Below, piece by piece: positions 33,444 through 44,398 of a DNA stretch of 64,000 bases. The notes below the pieces were generated by a model. The model had not been told where the DNA came from. It searched no databases and worked only from the letters and a program-made list of their open reading frames with translations. The stretch comes from Asparagopsis taxiformis (taxonomy: Eukaryota; Rhodophyta; Florideophyceae; Bonnemaisoniales; Bonnemaisoniaceae), in assembly GCA_030407315.1 (NCBI GenBank), contig JALQPE010001714.1:16591-80590 (forward strand), in the 5' to 3' direction. Position 1 is the first letter of the stretch. Each line of letters begins with the position of its first letter. Position numbers and translations under genes: made by a program.

Positions 33444-34000
33444 CTGATTTGAATTAAAATTTGGGCTATTCTCAAAAACATGCACATGTGAACATGTTTT
33501 TGAGATGGGGGTGTGCCGTACGGCACAATCGACCGCCCAAATCGATGTTTTTTGCAATATTTTTTTGTGCCCGAAATTTTAGAATTTCTGGGCTGGCCAG
33601 CAATGCAATCGAGCTGGACATCCACCGGACGTCCATTTCAGGTTGGTCGTGAGAGAGCGGGGCGGGACCATGATGGAACAAGGACCAAGACCTGTCCCTG
33701 GCGTATTGAGCCTGAAATTGACCCTTCGTCAGACGCCATTTAGCCTTACAGTTGGTGCTTACAGAAGCCAGTGATGACCCCGCTCGGGGCGGCGGTCGGT
33801 TCCTGGGGCCGTTGTGGCCAAATTAGACACCCTGATTTGAATTAAAATTTGGGCTATTCTCAAAAACATGCACATGTGAACATGTTTTTGAAATGGGGGT
33901 GTGCCGTACGGCACAATCGGCCGCCCAAATCAAGGTTTTTTACAATATTTTTGCTGCCCGAAATTCTACAATTTCTGGGCTGGCCAGTAATGCATTAGCT
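33444..34000. repeat. Two dispersed palindrome repeats of T2
   Basis: Units at about 33444-33650 and 33835-33995, joined by the linker with CCCCGCTCGGGGCGGC. Palindromes lie at 33471-33504 and 33859-33892 (the latter with one end base changed). The short frames in this area are translations of the repeat. Confidence 0.85.
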
Positions 34001-34440
34001 ATGTGCTCTAAACCGATTCTAACAAGCAGAAAGAATCCTCTCCTTCATGACGATGCTCTCGAATTGAGTGCAATGCAACGGACTCCCTCCAGGAGAACGA
34101 CAAAGCATCGTCTTTTGCAAGACATTTTCGTACGAAAAATAATCGAAACACATATTTGACTTTAACCTAACAGCTATCGCGAGCACCGTACTCAGCTAAA
34201 TTTCCTCTGTAATTTCCTTCCTCCAACCAATCAATAGCCGCTTGGTCACAGGCTTAAAAGCCTTCCACTATTTGTCCTATCCATCGAAGAGGGTTCGATC
34301 CAGGCCTTGATGGGTGTGGAACCCGAGAACTTGAAAATGGAACATATTGCGACAGAGATGAGATGTCATTCTCTTTCGTTTACTTTTTTCTAACAAGATT
34401 CTAAACGTCTACGCAGCGGAACGAACCCAATGTCGTCCGT
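34001..34440. other. No recognisable feature
   Basis: Unique sequence between the repeat pair and the glycine-codon minisatellite; no supported gene. Confidence 0.3.
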
Positions 34441-34449
34441 CCGTTTTCA

Positions 34450-34800
34450 GCCCGGTGAGATGTTTTTGCCATTAACGGAGGTGGAGGCGGCTATGGAGGA
34501 AGCCTGCGGTTCGGGTATTCTTTCCATTAACGGAGGTGGAGGTGGCGGCTTTGGAGGAAGCCTGGAGAACATGTGAGATGTCAGTACCCATGGATCACAA
34601 GAAAAACATGTAGAGGTCCAGTTTGGATATTGTTGCCATTAACGGAGGCGGAGGAGGCGGCTACGGTGGAAGCCTGGAGAGCATGTGAGATGTCAGTACC
34701 CATGGATCACATGAAGAACATGTTGAGGTGCGGTTCGGATATTCTTTCCATTAACGGAGGCGGAGGAGGCGGCTACGGTGGAAGCCTGGAGAAGAATAGA
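34450..34800 (+). repeat. Minisatellite with glycine-rich coding potential
   Basis: Four units of about 60-110 bases share CCATTAACGGAGG, then GGCGGCTAYGG and GGAAGCCTG. One frame through the shared core reads INGGGGGGYGGSLE. The copies are not all in one frame and stops separate them, so this is a decayed or non-coding minisatellite. It possibly derives from a glycine-rich protein gene. Confidence 0.7.
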
Positions 34801-35087
34801 ATAGTCCTATACCCATGGATCACAAGTAGACGTAGTTGGGCTCCTTTTCGAAGCCCATTCGTCTCTTGAATAAATTTAGCACCCAAATCATATACGATTG
34901 CCGAGTTGACACCCCGTATGTCTCGTTGGTAGAAATAGCAGGGGTTCCACCACTCAGCTGGCGGGAAGTAGTTACTGATTATATGAGATATGGCTTAGCT
35001 CCCGCCAAAACCGATAGCTCTGGGCTCAGGTTCTCCAAATGTGGTTATACGAATGTGTTCTGACAATGGTAGAAGACGAATATCTGC

Positions 35088-35285
35088 ATCCTGCTTTGAA
35101 TTAAAATTTGGGCTATTCTCAAAAACATGCACATGTGAACATGTTTTTGAGATGGGGGTGTGCCGTACGGCACAATCGACCGCCGAAATCGATGTTTTTT
35201 GCAATATTTTTTCTGCCCGAAATTGTAGAATTTCTGGGCTGGCCAGCAATGCATCTGAGTCGGACATCCCCACGTCCAGTGGCCG
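35088..35285. repeat. Dispersed palindrome repeat upstream of the methyltransferase gene
   Basis: Single unit, palindrome at 35118-35151, about 320 bases before the ATG of the DNA-methyltransferase/SET gene. It may belong to its promoter region. Confidence 0.85.
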
Positions 35286-35604
35286 TCCGGATGTCGCTCA
35301 CCTGGTAAGCGTGAGGCACCTGTGTCAACCTATGTGACTGGCGGCCTTGCAGTACAACACTCAAAGGCAGGGAATCACAATCTTTTTAAAATTTTTTCTC
35401 TACCACGTATCCGTCACAACTTATTACCTACACCGGTTACGGGTTTCAAGACCTTTCCAGTGCTGTGTACCCGTATACTCTGTTCCGTTCGATATCAACC
35501 AGTGTTCCTCACGAAAGAGTGCAAACGTCACGAGATACGTCGTCAAATTTGACTGTCTCGCCGAGCGGTCGCCATCCTGTACCGAATTTTCCACTCATTC
35601 CATT

Positions 35605-38600
35605 ATGACGAATAAGCGCAGGCGCAACAGCAATCCGATCGTTGACGACGCAACCGTGCCAATTCTGCGCGAACCCGCTAGCCCTTGGGAGGATTCTAGT
35701 GACATGGGTACACGTCGAAACGTAGGTCGCGCCGCCCGCGAAACTACTCTCGCTGGCAAAGACTTCCTCCGCCTCTTGCTGGATTTATTCGCCCACTCAA
35801 GTTTCGCAGACTTGACGGACAAGCCGGGAGGTTTCACATACGCGGACCTTGGCGCTTGGGTTGCGCAGGGCACGGAAGAACAATTTGTGGCGCTGCAAGG
35901 TCGACTCAGCATGTCCTTCAGCGGTCGTTCGAAGAATGCTGGAGTCGAGGCGGATGTTGCCGAAATCGTCATGGCAGAGATGAACGTTGAGCGAGCCAAG
36001 CAGATTGTTCGTCTGGCATTACCCATTGCCGAGTTTTCAAGACAGGATGAGCGTATCGGGCAATGGGTTGAGCACTGCATCCTTTCTGGGATCGTGCCGC
36101 AGACCTTCCTTATTGGATGTAACATGCTTCCTTCGCCACTACAGGCGCCGCAGCGCGGGGAACCAAGCGCCTTCGTTCTTGCTCCACCGGAAACGTTCGA
36201 GGTATTGATGTATTTCCAAGCGTTGTCTATCATCCGAAATCACAACAAGAACCTGCCGCGTCGCCGAATAGGAGATGCGGCCGAAGAGGGGAACGAAGCC
36301 GCACGCGTCCCAGCCCATCGGAAAAGCACTAATCGAGCTTGTTACGTGGTTCAAGTTTTATACCATGCTTGGACCGATGTGGCCTACGCCGCAAAGTTTT
36401 CCAGCTTCGAAGAGTTGATGGCGCCGTACATCATTTTCGACAGCAGTGAGCATTGGTTTGACGTGCTCGATGAAGGTCTATTCGCACCGATGGAGCAGAA
36501 GCTAGATCTCTACCACAACAAAGCTCCCCTATCTCATCCTGATGGATATGGTGGAAAAGTAGAGACAAGAACCAGTGCGCAGCACAGTGCATTTAGGGAC
36601 CTTGTGAGGAAGTTCTTCGACCGGTTGCAGTTTCTTATCGTCAACCCGGACCTGTACACCTGGCCGGAGTCCGACCGCTGGGGGGCACTGGAAATATACT
36701 TCTCAAGCGGAAATCCGGACAAGCTGCCAGCGTATTTTGACACCCTCGACGAAGACGTTATGGCTGTCCTCCGCCCGGCACCACAAGCCGCGGACGCAGA
36801 AAAGGTCCCCAAGCCGGTTGATGACACTCCCACTCGTCGCAACACAGGAGGGAGAGGTTTGGTTCCGTCGACAAGACACACAACCAGGCTTCAACTTGGA
36901 CCTGGGAGGACCAGTCTTACTGCCCAAGGGCCGTCTCCCCCGTCACCGTCACCCCATGCGACAGAAGAGCAGGAAAGTGAAGGGCAGGCTCTCGCAAAGG
37001 ACTTTCTTTCGAAAATGAGTCAGTATTGCCGGGTGTACGACGTCCCTTTCGAAGATTTGGTCAGTGCCGACGAGAGCCGAGAACACGTGCCCATCACGGG
37101 CAACGTTCAGCTCATTCTGACTGATCCGCCCTACAATGTTCGTCGTAAGAGGAACGATTCCAACTCTTCGTACGACAGGCTAACTGCAGAAGATATGCAG
37201 GCTAGCATCGAAGTGTTTGACGAGCTGTTGCGCCCCGGTGGCCACGGCATCGTGTTCTGCTCGGTTTTGCAGTTCTACGAATGGTTCCATTACTTGGAAA
37301 CGTACAAAGGACCGCAGTCAGAAGGCCCAACCGATACTGCTGCCAGTGATGACGGGTCGGATGAAGAAGAGGTTACGTCCATGAATTCGGACTCCGAAGC
37401 ATCGCAGCACAGTGGCGAAGAAAGTGCGGATGAGGAGGAGGACGAGGAGGAGGAGGACGTCGTTCGGAATTCAGTTTTCTTCGTTGACGAGGTACCTCTG
37501 TTGTTTGTCCGACTACCTGGGCACCTCTATCAAATGCCGGGGCGGAAGAGGTACCAACGCATGAACATGGCAGAGGTCGCTATCCACTTCTGGAAGCGAG
37601 GTGTTCCGTTCAAGACCGGAAGCGAGATGGTGGCCTATAGGAACCACGGATACATGGACGGCACGTACCCGGCGTGGTGCAACGTCACCATCAATATGCC
37701 CGCCATCGATTCGAATGAGATGGTGTGGCGAACAAGGAGCACAACCGGTGCTACGGTCAGAGTTCGTGCAGAGCAGAAGAGCGTCGCTCTCATGATGGAG
37801 TTGATCAGCCAGCATTCACAGCCTGGTGATATTGTTGTCGATCCATTCTCTGGCACTTTCGCAACGGGAAAAGCAGCTATGAGCTTGCCTGAGCACCGTG
37901 TTTTCGTCGGCAGTGACATGGACAAATTGTGTGTGGTACGATCGCTTCCAAAGCTGTGTGCAGTCATGTCACGTGTAATTCTTTCAAACAACACTGACAT
38001 GAGGGTCACGACAGAAGCGAAACAGAGTGCTGAGAAGTTCTTGGCGTCCCCCTCTGTCACGATGCGTACGCAGAGGGAACGCAGGATCATCGAACCCCCA
38101 CCTGGCCTTCCCCTGTACCAGAGGTTCCCGAAATATATTCGGCAGTACCTCTGGCAGCTGTGCCCAGAGTCGATTGCGTCGCGCGAGCACATGGAGAAAC
38201 CGGTACATTATTGGCCACCTTCCCTGCGCCGCTGGTTGCAAACTGAAAACCCTCGCGTGATGCGGGCACACGATTGTGTTGCGAAAAAATTGAGCGTTCG
38301 ACCATCGCTGATTAAGCATCCAAATGCAGGAAGAGGGCTCTTCGCTGAACAGACATTTAATGTTGGTGACGAAGTATGTGCATACTACGGAACTGTTGTG
38401 TACTCTGATATGAGCAAGGAGTCGATGAGGTTCGCGTACGGAGAGGGTCACATGGCGATAACGAAGGAAACATTCTTGATGTATGCTATCAAGCTGTATG
38501 CAACAGCGGAGGACGACGAAAACATCGAGCATCCAATTTGGATTGTTCCGGCTCCGTTCTGTTCGGCGCAGTTCATCAACGACCCGCGGTATTTGCGAGG

Positions 38601-38802
38601 TGAGGACACTCCGGCGGAAGACACCAGGCGGATGGCCAACGTCGAGTTTGTCGAGAACTACAGCAGCGGTTCGACGGGGAAGAAGCTCAAGGCGAAGGAC
38701 CTAGAAAATCCGAAGATCATTGTAGTACGTGCAATCCGCGATATCCGTCCGGGGCAGGAGCTCTACGTTCATTATGGGACAGCGTTTAGAGCATGGAATT
38801 AG
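35605..38802 (+). CDS. DNA amino-methyltransferase / SET-domain fusion protein (T2 cargo)
   Basis: 1065 residues from the ATG at 35605 (MTNKRRRNSN); the frame is open upstream to 35347 but lacks a better start. Residues 1-430 are helical with no known domain. A class-I amino-methyltransferase follows: catalytic DPPYNV at 507-512, then an acidic insert (about 590-628), then the SAM-binding DPFSGTFATGKAA at 746-758. Catalytic motif before FxGxG is the beta-class order, and DPPY favours adenine N6 over cytosine N4. The C-terminal third is a SET domain: GRGLFAEQ near 908, FIND at 990-993, NVEF at 1012-1015 and the ELYVHYG catalytic end at 1052-1058, all expected for an active lysine methyltransferase. 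Predicted role: bifunctional DNA and histone (or protein) methylation in the nucleus. No frameshift is seen. Confidence 0.8.
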   Translation: MTNKRRRNSNPIVDDATVPILREPASPWEDSSDMGTRRNVGRAARETTLAGKDFLRLLLDLFAHSSFADLTDKPGGFTYADLGAWVAQGTEEQFVALQGRLSMSFSGRSKNAGVEADVAEIVMAEMNVERAKQIVRLALPIAEFSRQDERIGQWVEHCILSGIVPQTFLIGCNMLPSPLQAPQRGEPSAFVLAPPETFEVLMYFQALSIIRNHNKNLPRRRIGDAAEEGNEAARVPAHRKSTNRACYVVQVLYHAWTDVAYAAKFSSFEELMAPYIIFDSSEHWFDVLDEGLFAPMEQKLDLYHNKAPLSHPDGYGGKVETRTSAQHSAFRDLVRKFFDRLQFLIVNPDLYTWPESDRWGALEIYFSSGNPDKLPAYFDTLDEDVMAVLRPAPQAADAEKVPKPVDDTPTRRNTGGRGLVPSTRHTTRLQLGPGRTSLTAQGPSPPSPSPHATEEQESEGQALAKDFLSKMSQYCRVYDVPFEDLVSADESREHVPITGNVQLILTDPPYNVRRKRNDSNSSYDRLTAEDMQASIEVFDELLRPGGHGIVFCSVLQFYEWFHYLETYKGPQSEGPTDTAASDDGSDEEEVTSMNSDSEASQHSGEESADEEEDEEEEDVVRNSVFFVDEVPLLFVRLPGHLYQMPGRKRYQRMNMAEVAIHFWKRGVPFKTGSEMVAYRNHGYMDGTYPAWCNVTINMPAIDSNEMVWRTRSTTGATVRVRAEQKSVALMMELISQHSQPGDIVVDPFSGTFATGKAAMSLPEHRVFVGSDMDKLCVVRSLPKLCAVMSRVILSNNTDMRVTTEAKQSAEKFLASPSVTMRTQRERRIIEPPPGLPLYQRFPKYIRQYLWQLCPESIASREHMEKPVHYWPPSLRRWLQTENPRVMRAHDCVAKKLSVRPSLIKHPNAGRGLFAEQTFNVGDEVCAYYGTVVYSDMSKESMRFAYGEGHMAITKETFLMYAIKLYATAEDDENIEHPIWIVPAPFCSAQFINDPRYLRGEDTPAEDTRRMANVEFVENYSSGSTGKKLKAKDLENPKIIVVRAIRDIRPGQELYVHYGTAFRAWN

Positions 38803-39029
38803 GGTCACGAAAGATGTTTTCATTTCGACTACAAATAAAGCTACGTTCCAGAGTTGAAGTATATCATATAATGCAGAATGTCCAGCCACCATTAGTCCAG
38901 GGTGAAACCTATTCGGCAGTACTCGCCTGTCAAAAACCAATCGTTCACACTCTAGGTGCACTTCGTCCGAGCAGTGAACCTGACTGCTTGGTTGCTGTTA
39001 TGCGTGCAGATGCAAAATACAAGACCAAG

Positions 39030-40125
39030 TTGAAATGGACGCCCGGTGGATGTCCAGCTCAGTTGCATTGCTGTCCAGCCCAGAAATTCTACAATTCAGG
39101 GCAGAAAAAATATTGCAAAAAACATCGATTTCAGCGGGTCGATTGTGCCGTACGGCACACCCCCATCTCAAAAACATGTTCACATGTGCATGTTTTTGAG
39201 AATAGCCCAAATTTTAATTCAAATCAGGGTGTCTAATTTGGCCACAACGGCCCCAGGAACCGACCGCCGCCCCGAGTGGGGTTGTCACTGGCTTCTGTAA
39301 GCACTAACTGTAAGGCTAAATGGCGTCTGACAAAGGGTCAATTTCAGGCTCAATACGCCAGGGACAGGTCTTGGTCCTTGTTCCATCATGGTCCCACCCC
39401 ACTCTCTCACGACCAACCTGAAATGCACGTCCGGTGGATGTCCAGCTCGATTGCACTGCTGGCCAGCCCGGAAATTCTAAAATTTCGGGCACAAAAAAAT
39501 TGTAAAAAATCAACGATTTCAGCGGGTCGTTTGTGCCGTACGGCACACCCCCATTTCAAAAACATGTTCACATGTGCATGTTTTTGAGAATAGCCCAAAT
39601 TTTAATTCAAATCAGGGTGTCTAATTTGGCCACAACGGCCCCAGGAACCGGCCGCCGCCCCGAGCGGGGTCATCACTGGCTTCTGTAAGCACTAACTGTG
39701 AGGCTAAATGGCGCCGGAAGATGGGCCGATTGCAGGCTTCAAGCCTAAGTTATGCTAGGGAGAAATCTTCTTCCGTGTTTCATCATGGTCCCGCCTTACT
39801 CCCTCAACAGAAACACTACTCACCCATCACGTTACTCATATTCCGTGCACTTTATATTAGTAGTGAACCCGCCTGCTTAGTTGCTGCAATGCGTGGATGT
39901 AGGCAGCACACGACCAACCTGAAATGGACGTCCGGTGGATGTCCATCTCAGATGCACTGCTGGCCAGCCCAGAAATTCTAAAATTTCGGGCACAAAAAAT
40001 CTTGCAAAAATCAACGATTTGGGCGGGTCGATTGTGCCGTACGGCACACCCCCATCTCAAAAACATGTTCACATGTGCATGTTTTTGAGAATAGCCCAAA
40101 TTTTAACTCAAATCAGGGTGTTCCC
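39030..40125. repeat. Three tandem palindrome repeats between the cargo genes
   Basis: Units at about 39033-39230, 39416-39618 and 39918-40122, with palindromes at 39167-39200, 39555-39588 and 40056-40089. Each also has GTGCCGTACGGCAC. Linkers contain GAAATGGACGTCCGG and CCCCGAGYGGGG. They separate the methyltransferase gene from the dioxygenase gene. Confidence 0.85.
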
Positions 40126-40465
40126 CGGATAAAGGGGTGCTCGCAGCCGCCCCAAAAGCCGCCTAGCTTGACAGCTGTAATTTTAACACATTACACATCA
40201 AGGACACTGCCTGCTTCACGCCACCTCGTCAGGTTTCGAGAGCCCGACTCGGGCCCGTTCTGAACGGACACTCACATCTCGATTGCCTGTCTTGCATTCC
40301 AGCGGTCACGATAGGTGTGTACCTAACAAAATTTCGGTTGTATTGTGTTATTATTTCCAGCGATTGGCGTTCACGACCATTCTTCAACTTAACGTGAAAC
40401 ATACCATCCACATCACTCGAATACGTCAACGTCAACCATCTCTTTTCCTTTCCAACTCAACAACC

Positions 40466-43400
40466 ATGGCGGATACGCATTTCAGCAGTTTGTTTTCAAC
40501 GGTTTGCGGCGATCAAGTGAGCGCGTCAGCGGAGTCGCGCGGACTCAAGCGCGGCGTCGATGTCGACTTGTTTGCGGACGTGGACGGTGCGGCTGTGCAT
40601 ATTGGGACGGCTTCGGTGAGCACTGCTGGTGGCGATGTTGGCCTTCCGCGCACGCTGCACAACCACAAGCTGCCGGAAACCGACGAGGCCGACTATATCG
40701 TCGTGCGCAACATTGCGACTAAGGACAAGTTCAAGGACCTCCCGTTCCCGTACATGTTTGATGGCGCCGAGGGACCGCCGGAGACGATGGGTGGAGCATA
40801 CGCCGCGGCGTTTTACCCTTGGGATACTCGGATGATGCGCCCCGCTGCGGAGGATGGCTCTAGCGACATTCGTACCCCTGCTGCAGCGTCAAACTTCAAC
40901 GCAGCGACGAACCAGGCCAGCTCGGGACGGATGCCCAGTACCGGTCCAGCAGGCGAAATCACTGGTTCGGGGGGTACGAAGCATCCAGCACGCTCCGTCC
41001 CGGTTTCGGGAGGCACGAAGCGCCCTGCTCGCTCTGCCAGAGCCTCCAGTGGAGGCACGAAGCACCCTGCTCGCTCCAACGTCACCGAAGCTACTACGCA
41101 GGACGTAACCGAGGTGGACGACGAACCGGAGGTGGCGGAAAGCATTCGTGAGCAGCAGGGGACGCAAATTATGGTGCCCAAGTTTGTGACGTCGGATTAC
41201 GTCGGAGAAGGAGCGACTGTGTTGGTGAGGCAGCTAGTGGAACCGGCCGTGACCCTTCGCGATGTCAAAGAAGACCACGTGGAGGACCTGCGCAACAATA
41301 TGTTGGCGGTGGGGTATGTGAGCTCTTCGCGTATCACTGTGACGGTGCTGAGGTCGCAGAACACGCATTTGTCCGCCGACACGCGTCTGTTCCAGAATGG
41401 CAAATTCCATGCCAATGCGAACGTGACCGTGATCGACGGACTGCATCGTCTCAATGCTATGCATAGCATTGCGGATGACTTCACGCGCCTCACCCGTATG
41501 CACAGAACCAAGCTGCCACAGGAGGCAAACCGCTTGCGCTGGGTTACTCAGCCTCTGGATGTGTACTACCTTCGCCGCAAGGACGACAGTGATCTCCAGC
41601 CTCATGAGATCATCCACAAGAGTGCAGAGTCGAACCATACGACTGGGACGCAACTGACGGAGCGCTCCCTGGTTCGAATCTTGTCGTCCATCCAGCAGTT
41701 CATCCGTACGATTGCTGTTGCAAACAACGTGGAAAACGCTGGCGACTTGCGTGAGTCTGATGTCATCCGAACATTGTTCGAGGCGCAGTTCATGGGGATG
41801 ATGAATTCGACGAACACGGCTCGGCGGTGGACGCGTTTGGCTATAGCAACGCTGAAGCATCCTGTTCTCGACGACGTGTTGCGTGAGCTGAACAATTCCG
41901 AGCGCCGCAACGAGATTGGGATAACGCACCTGGACCACAAGATAGTGCGCGAGTTGCTGGAAGAAAACTTTGTCTTCGTCTTGCGTGGTCTTTCGGAGTA
42001 CTTGAACCCTGCTCATGGCGGACGTCCGGATGGACGCTTTGACGTGAACGACTTTTATACATACGTCCGTCGCGTGACTGCAATAGCAAATTCTCTGTAC
42101 GCTGCGTTTGGGCGCCCAAAGAGTATTATGCGCAAGTCATTTCTGAGCACAGAGATGGCAATTGGGTCGGTTAAGCAGCCGAAGGAGTTGCAATGGCATC
42201 TCACCAATGCCATTGCAATGTATAGAGGGGACGACCGGAGCAGTGAGGTTCGAATGCGACGGAGAACCACGCGTTTACAGGATTTGGAAACGAACTTGAA
42301 AGAGTTTTTCAATCCGACATTGAAGAAGAAGACTAAGGCTCGACGCAAACGCCGCCCTTCTGCTGCCAATGTGAGACTCACTCACAAGAAGCAGCGGAAT
42401 GTCGAACATGAGCCTGCTTCGCATGGCATCCGCCGCCGTTCACAGCGACTTCGCTCGACGGGGAGCACACGCCTCGAGGAAGAAGAGCCGGTTGTGGTAC
42501 AACAATCCGCCGGGGAAGAAGAGCAGGCCGTTGTTGATAAACCCACCGATCAACAACAAGCCACTGCTTCCGGTGATGAGGTTGACGAAGACTCCGCCCG
42601 TTCCCCCGATTCTGCCGTTGAGATTGTCCCCCAAGATAACCAACGTGCTGGTGCGACTCCCTCCAACCAAGAATCTGTCCATACCGCTTCGGACGAGGAA
42701 GACAAACAGGGTGCAGACGAGGGCCAAGTCGAAAGCAAGGGGGTCCGCGAAGTGACAATTACATTCACTGTTCCGGAAGGAGTGGAAGTCGATGAAGACG
42801 GTTACATCGTTCGTGACTCTCCTTCTGAAGACGACCTCCTCTTCGACGACCGTATGCCGTCTCTTCCTGACGATTTCGAAGACCGAGCCGAAGGGCATCA
42901 TCTGGCGCAGCGTCCCGCGGATGTCATCGCATCGGTGAGGGTTGGCTGTCTGCCCCCGATTGAGCTCAGGTTGTTATTGGAGAGTGTGGAAATCGATGAG
43001 GAGGGCAGAGAGGTGAGGTATTTGAAGCAAGTGGCGATGGACCCTGTGTTTGAGGGGCTGCATATTCCGGAAGAACATCGGGCTCGTGTGCTATTCGAAA
43101 TCGATCACGTCTATCCGATGTTCTTCGCAGCGTGGAAGATGGCTGCCAAGGCGATGTGTGAGCCTACATCGACGTTTCTACCCTCGAGGCTGGACTTCGC
43201 TCAGGTTGCGCGAATGTCTACAAGCTGGAAGGATTCGTATGAGGCCGGCACTGGTATGGCGTACTTCCACAATTGCCGAACGGAAATCAACGAGCGAGGG
43301 TATACGGTGATGCACAATTTCGCGGATGTAAGCTACCTAGATGCGTCGGACAAGTTCCCATTTGACTTGGGTCTCATGGAAGAAATTCCTAACCAGGAAT

Positions 43401-44398
43401 TGTTTCGGTACTTTTTGGGAACGTGGGAGGGGGAGCAGGTGCACAAGGACCCTGGGAACCGGCAGCTGTGGAGTCCCATTGTCAATACGGGGGACGATGA
43501 AACAGACGAGAAGAACCGGAATGAGGGGAGGGCTCGCTTCACGTCTACGCGCCACTGCCTGGTTGACTATGCCGAGAACGATGAGACGCATATCGACCGG
43601 TTCAAGTTTGTGACGCGGCGAGCCCTGCTGGATGTGTGGTTGGGAATCCTTGTCCGGCTGACAGGGCTGGAGGAGTGCGGTTTACCGGGAGAAAAACTTG
43701 TCATGCCGGCATCTGGGGGACGGTTTTTGATAACGGGAAAGGGGTGTCCTCGGCAGGTCCCACACAATGATTTCCCTGTTCCTCCTCGCGACCGCAAAGA
43801 TCAACTTCCGGGTTACTTTGTTATTGCCAACGGAGATGACCCATTCCCTATCTGGGTGTGTCCAGGGTCCCACAAGTACGTCTTTTCCAAAGCGCTGGAA
43901 TTAGATATGTACGCCAAGACGATGAAGCTGAAGAAGGTAATCGTTCCGCCACGTTCAGTCTTCATCGGTCACGGCCATGTACAACATGCCGGGGCAGGGC
44001 ATGTCGACAGAGTTGTGTCACACACGACAACGAGGTATCACACGTATTTCAGGAATGCGTCGTATCCGATTCCCGACAATGTTTCGTTTGGTTTCATCAG
44101 GCGGTTGGGATTCGAAGAAGAAGTCATCGCCAATGCTCCGCGCCGGTCTGCAAGGCAAAGTCAACCGGCACCTGTCAATGTTCGCCACAAGACAGTTGTT
44201 CCCATCCCGGTCAAGAAAGATGGTAGGCCGAAGACAGGGCAGCTCCGAATGATGCGGATGAAGACGACAGAACCTCGCAAGGATGTAATGCACACACCGA
44301 GTGTGGCCCCGGTAGTGCCTCTTCTGCCGGGACAACCTGGATATCTAGTTCACTATCATAGTGAGGACGAAGAGGAAGAACAGTTTTCCGACGGCTAG
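40466..44398 (+). CDS. ParB-like / PhyH-like 2OG-Fe(II) dioxygenase fusion protein (T2 cargo)
   Basis: 1310 residues from the ATG at 40466, which sits in a good context (ACCATGG). The N-terminus (about 1-240) is polar with three KHPARS-type repeats. A ParB/Srx-like domain spans about 255-345, with LRDVKEDHVEDLRNNM and the hallmark VIDGLHRLNAM at 322-332. A helical region, a basic stretch (KKKTKARRKRRP) and an acidic linker follow. The C-terminal part is a double-stranded beta-helix oxygenase: HND iron ligands at 1100-1102, GYFVIANGD and WVCPGSHKY as in phytanoyl-CoA-hydroxylase relatives, VPPRSVFIGHG, the distal iron His in VQHAGAG at about 1174, and an Arg in RYHTYF for 2-oxoglutarate. Substrate unknown. 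Next to a DNA methyltransferase, a modified base in DNA or a histone methyl group is my inference. Confidence 0.78.
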   Translation: MADTHFSSLFSTVCGDQVSASAESRGLKRGVDVDLFADVDGAAVHIGTASVSTAGGDVGLPRTLHNHKLPETDEADYIVVRNIATKDKFKDLPFPYMFDGAEGPPETMGGAYAAAFYPWDTRMMRPAAEDGSSDIRTPAAASNFNAATNQASSGRMPSTGPAGEITGSGGTKHPARSVPVSGGTKRPARSARASSGGTKHPARSNVTEATTQDVTEVDDEPEVAESIREQQGTQIMVPKFVTSDYVGEGATVLVRQLVEPAVTLRDVKEDHVEDLRNNMLAVGYVSSSRITVTVLRSQNTHLSADTRLFQNGKFHANANVTVIDGLHRLNAMHSIADDFTRLTRMHRTKLPQEANRLRWVTQPLDVYYLRRKDDSDLQPHEIIHKSAESNHTTGTQLTERSLVRILSSIQQFIRTIAVANNVENAGDLRESDVIRTLFEAQFMGMMNSTNTARRWTRLAIATLKHPVLDDVLRELNNSERRNEIGITHLDHKIVRELLEENFVFVLRGLSEYLNPAHGGRPDGRFDVNDFYTYVRRVTAIANSLYAAFGRPKSIMRKSFLSTEMAIGSVKQPKELQWHLTNAIAMYRGDDRSSEVRMRRRTTRLQDLETNLKEFFNPTLKKKTKARRKRRPSAANVRLTHKKQRNVEHEPASHGIRRRSQRLRSTGSTRLEEEEPVVVQQSAGEEEQAVVDKPTDQQQATASGDEVDEDSARSPDSAVEIVPQDNQRAGATPSNQESVHTASDEEDKQGADEGQVESKGVREVTITFTVPEGVEVDEDGYIVRDSPSEDDLLFDDRMPSLPDDFEDRAEGHHLAQRPADVIASVRVGCLPPIELRLLLESVEIDEEGREVRYLKQVAMDPVFEGLHIPEEHRARVLFEIDHVYPMFFAAWKMAAKAMCEPTSTFLPSRLDFAQVARMSTSWKDSYEAGTGMAYFHNCRTEINERGYTVMHNFADVSYLDASDKFPFDLGLMEEIPNQELFRYFLGTWEGEQVHKDPGNRQLWSPIVNTGDDETDEKNRNEGRARFTSTRHCLVDYAENDETHIDRFKFVTRRALLDVWLGILVRLTGLEECGLPGEKLVMPASGGRFLITGKGCPRQVPHNDFPVPPRDRKDQLPGYFVIANGDDPFPIWVCPGSHKYVFSKALELDMYAKTMKLKKVIVPPRSVFIGHGHVQHAGAGHVDRVVSHTTTRYHTYFRNASYPIPDNVSFGFIRRLGFEEEVIANAPRRSARQSQPAPVNVRHKTVVPIPVKKDGRPKTGQLRMMRMKTTEPRKDVMHTPSVAPVVPLLPGQPGYLVHYHSEDEEEEQFSDG

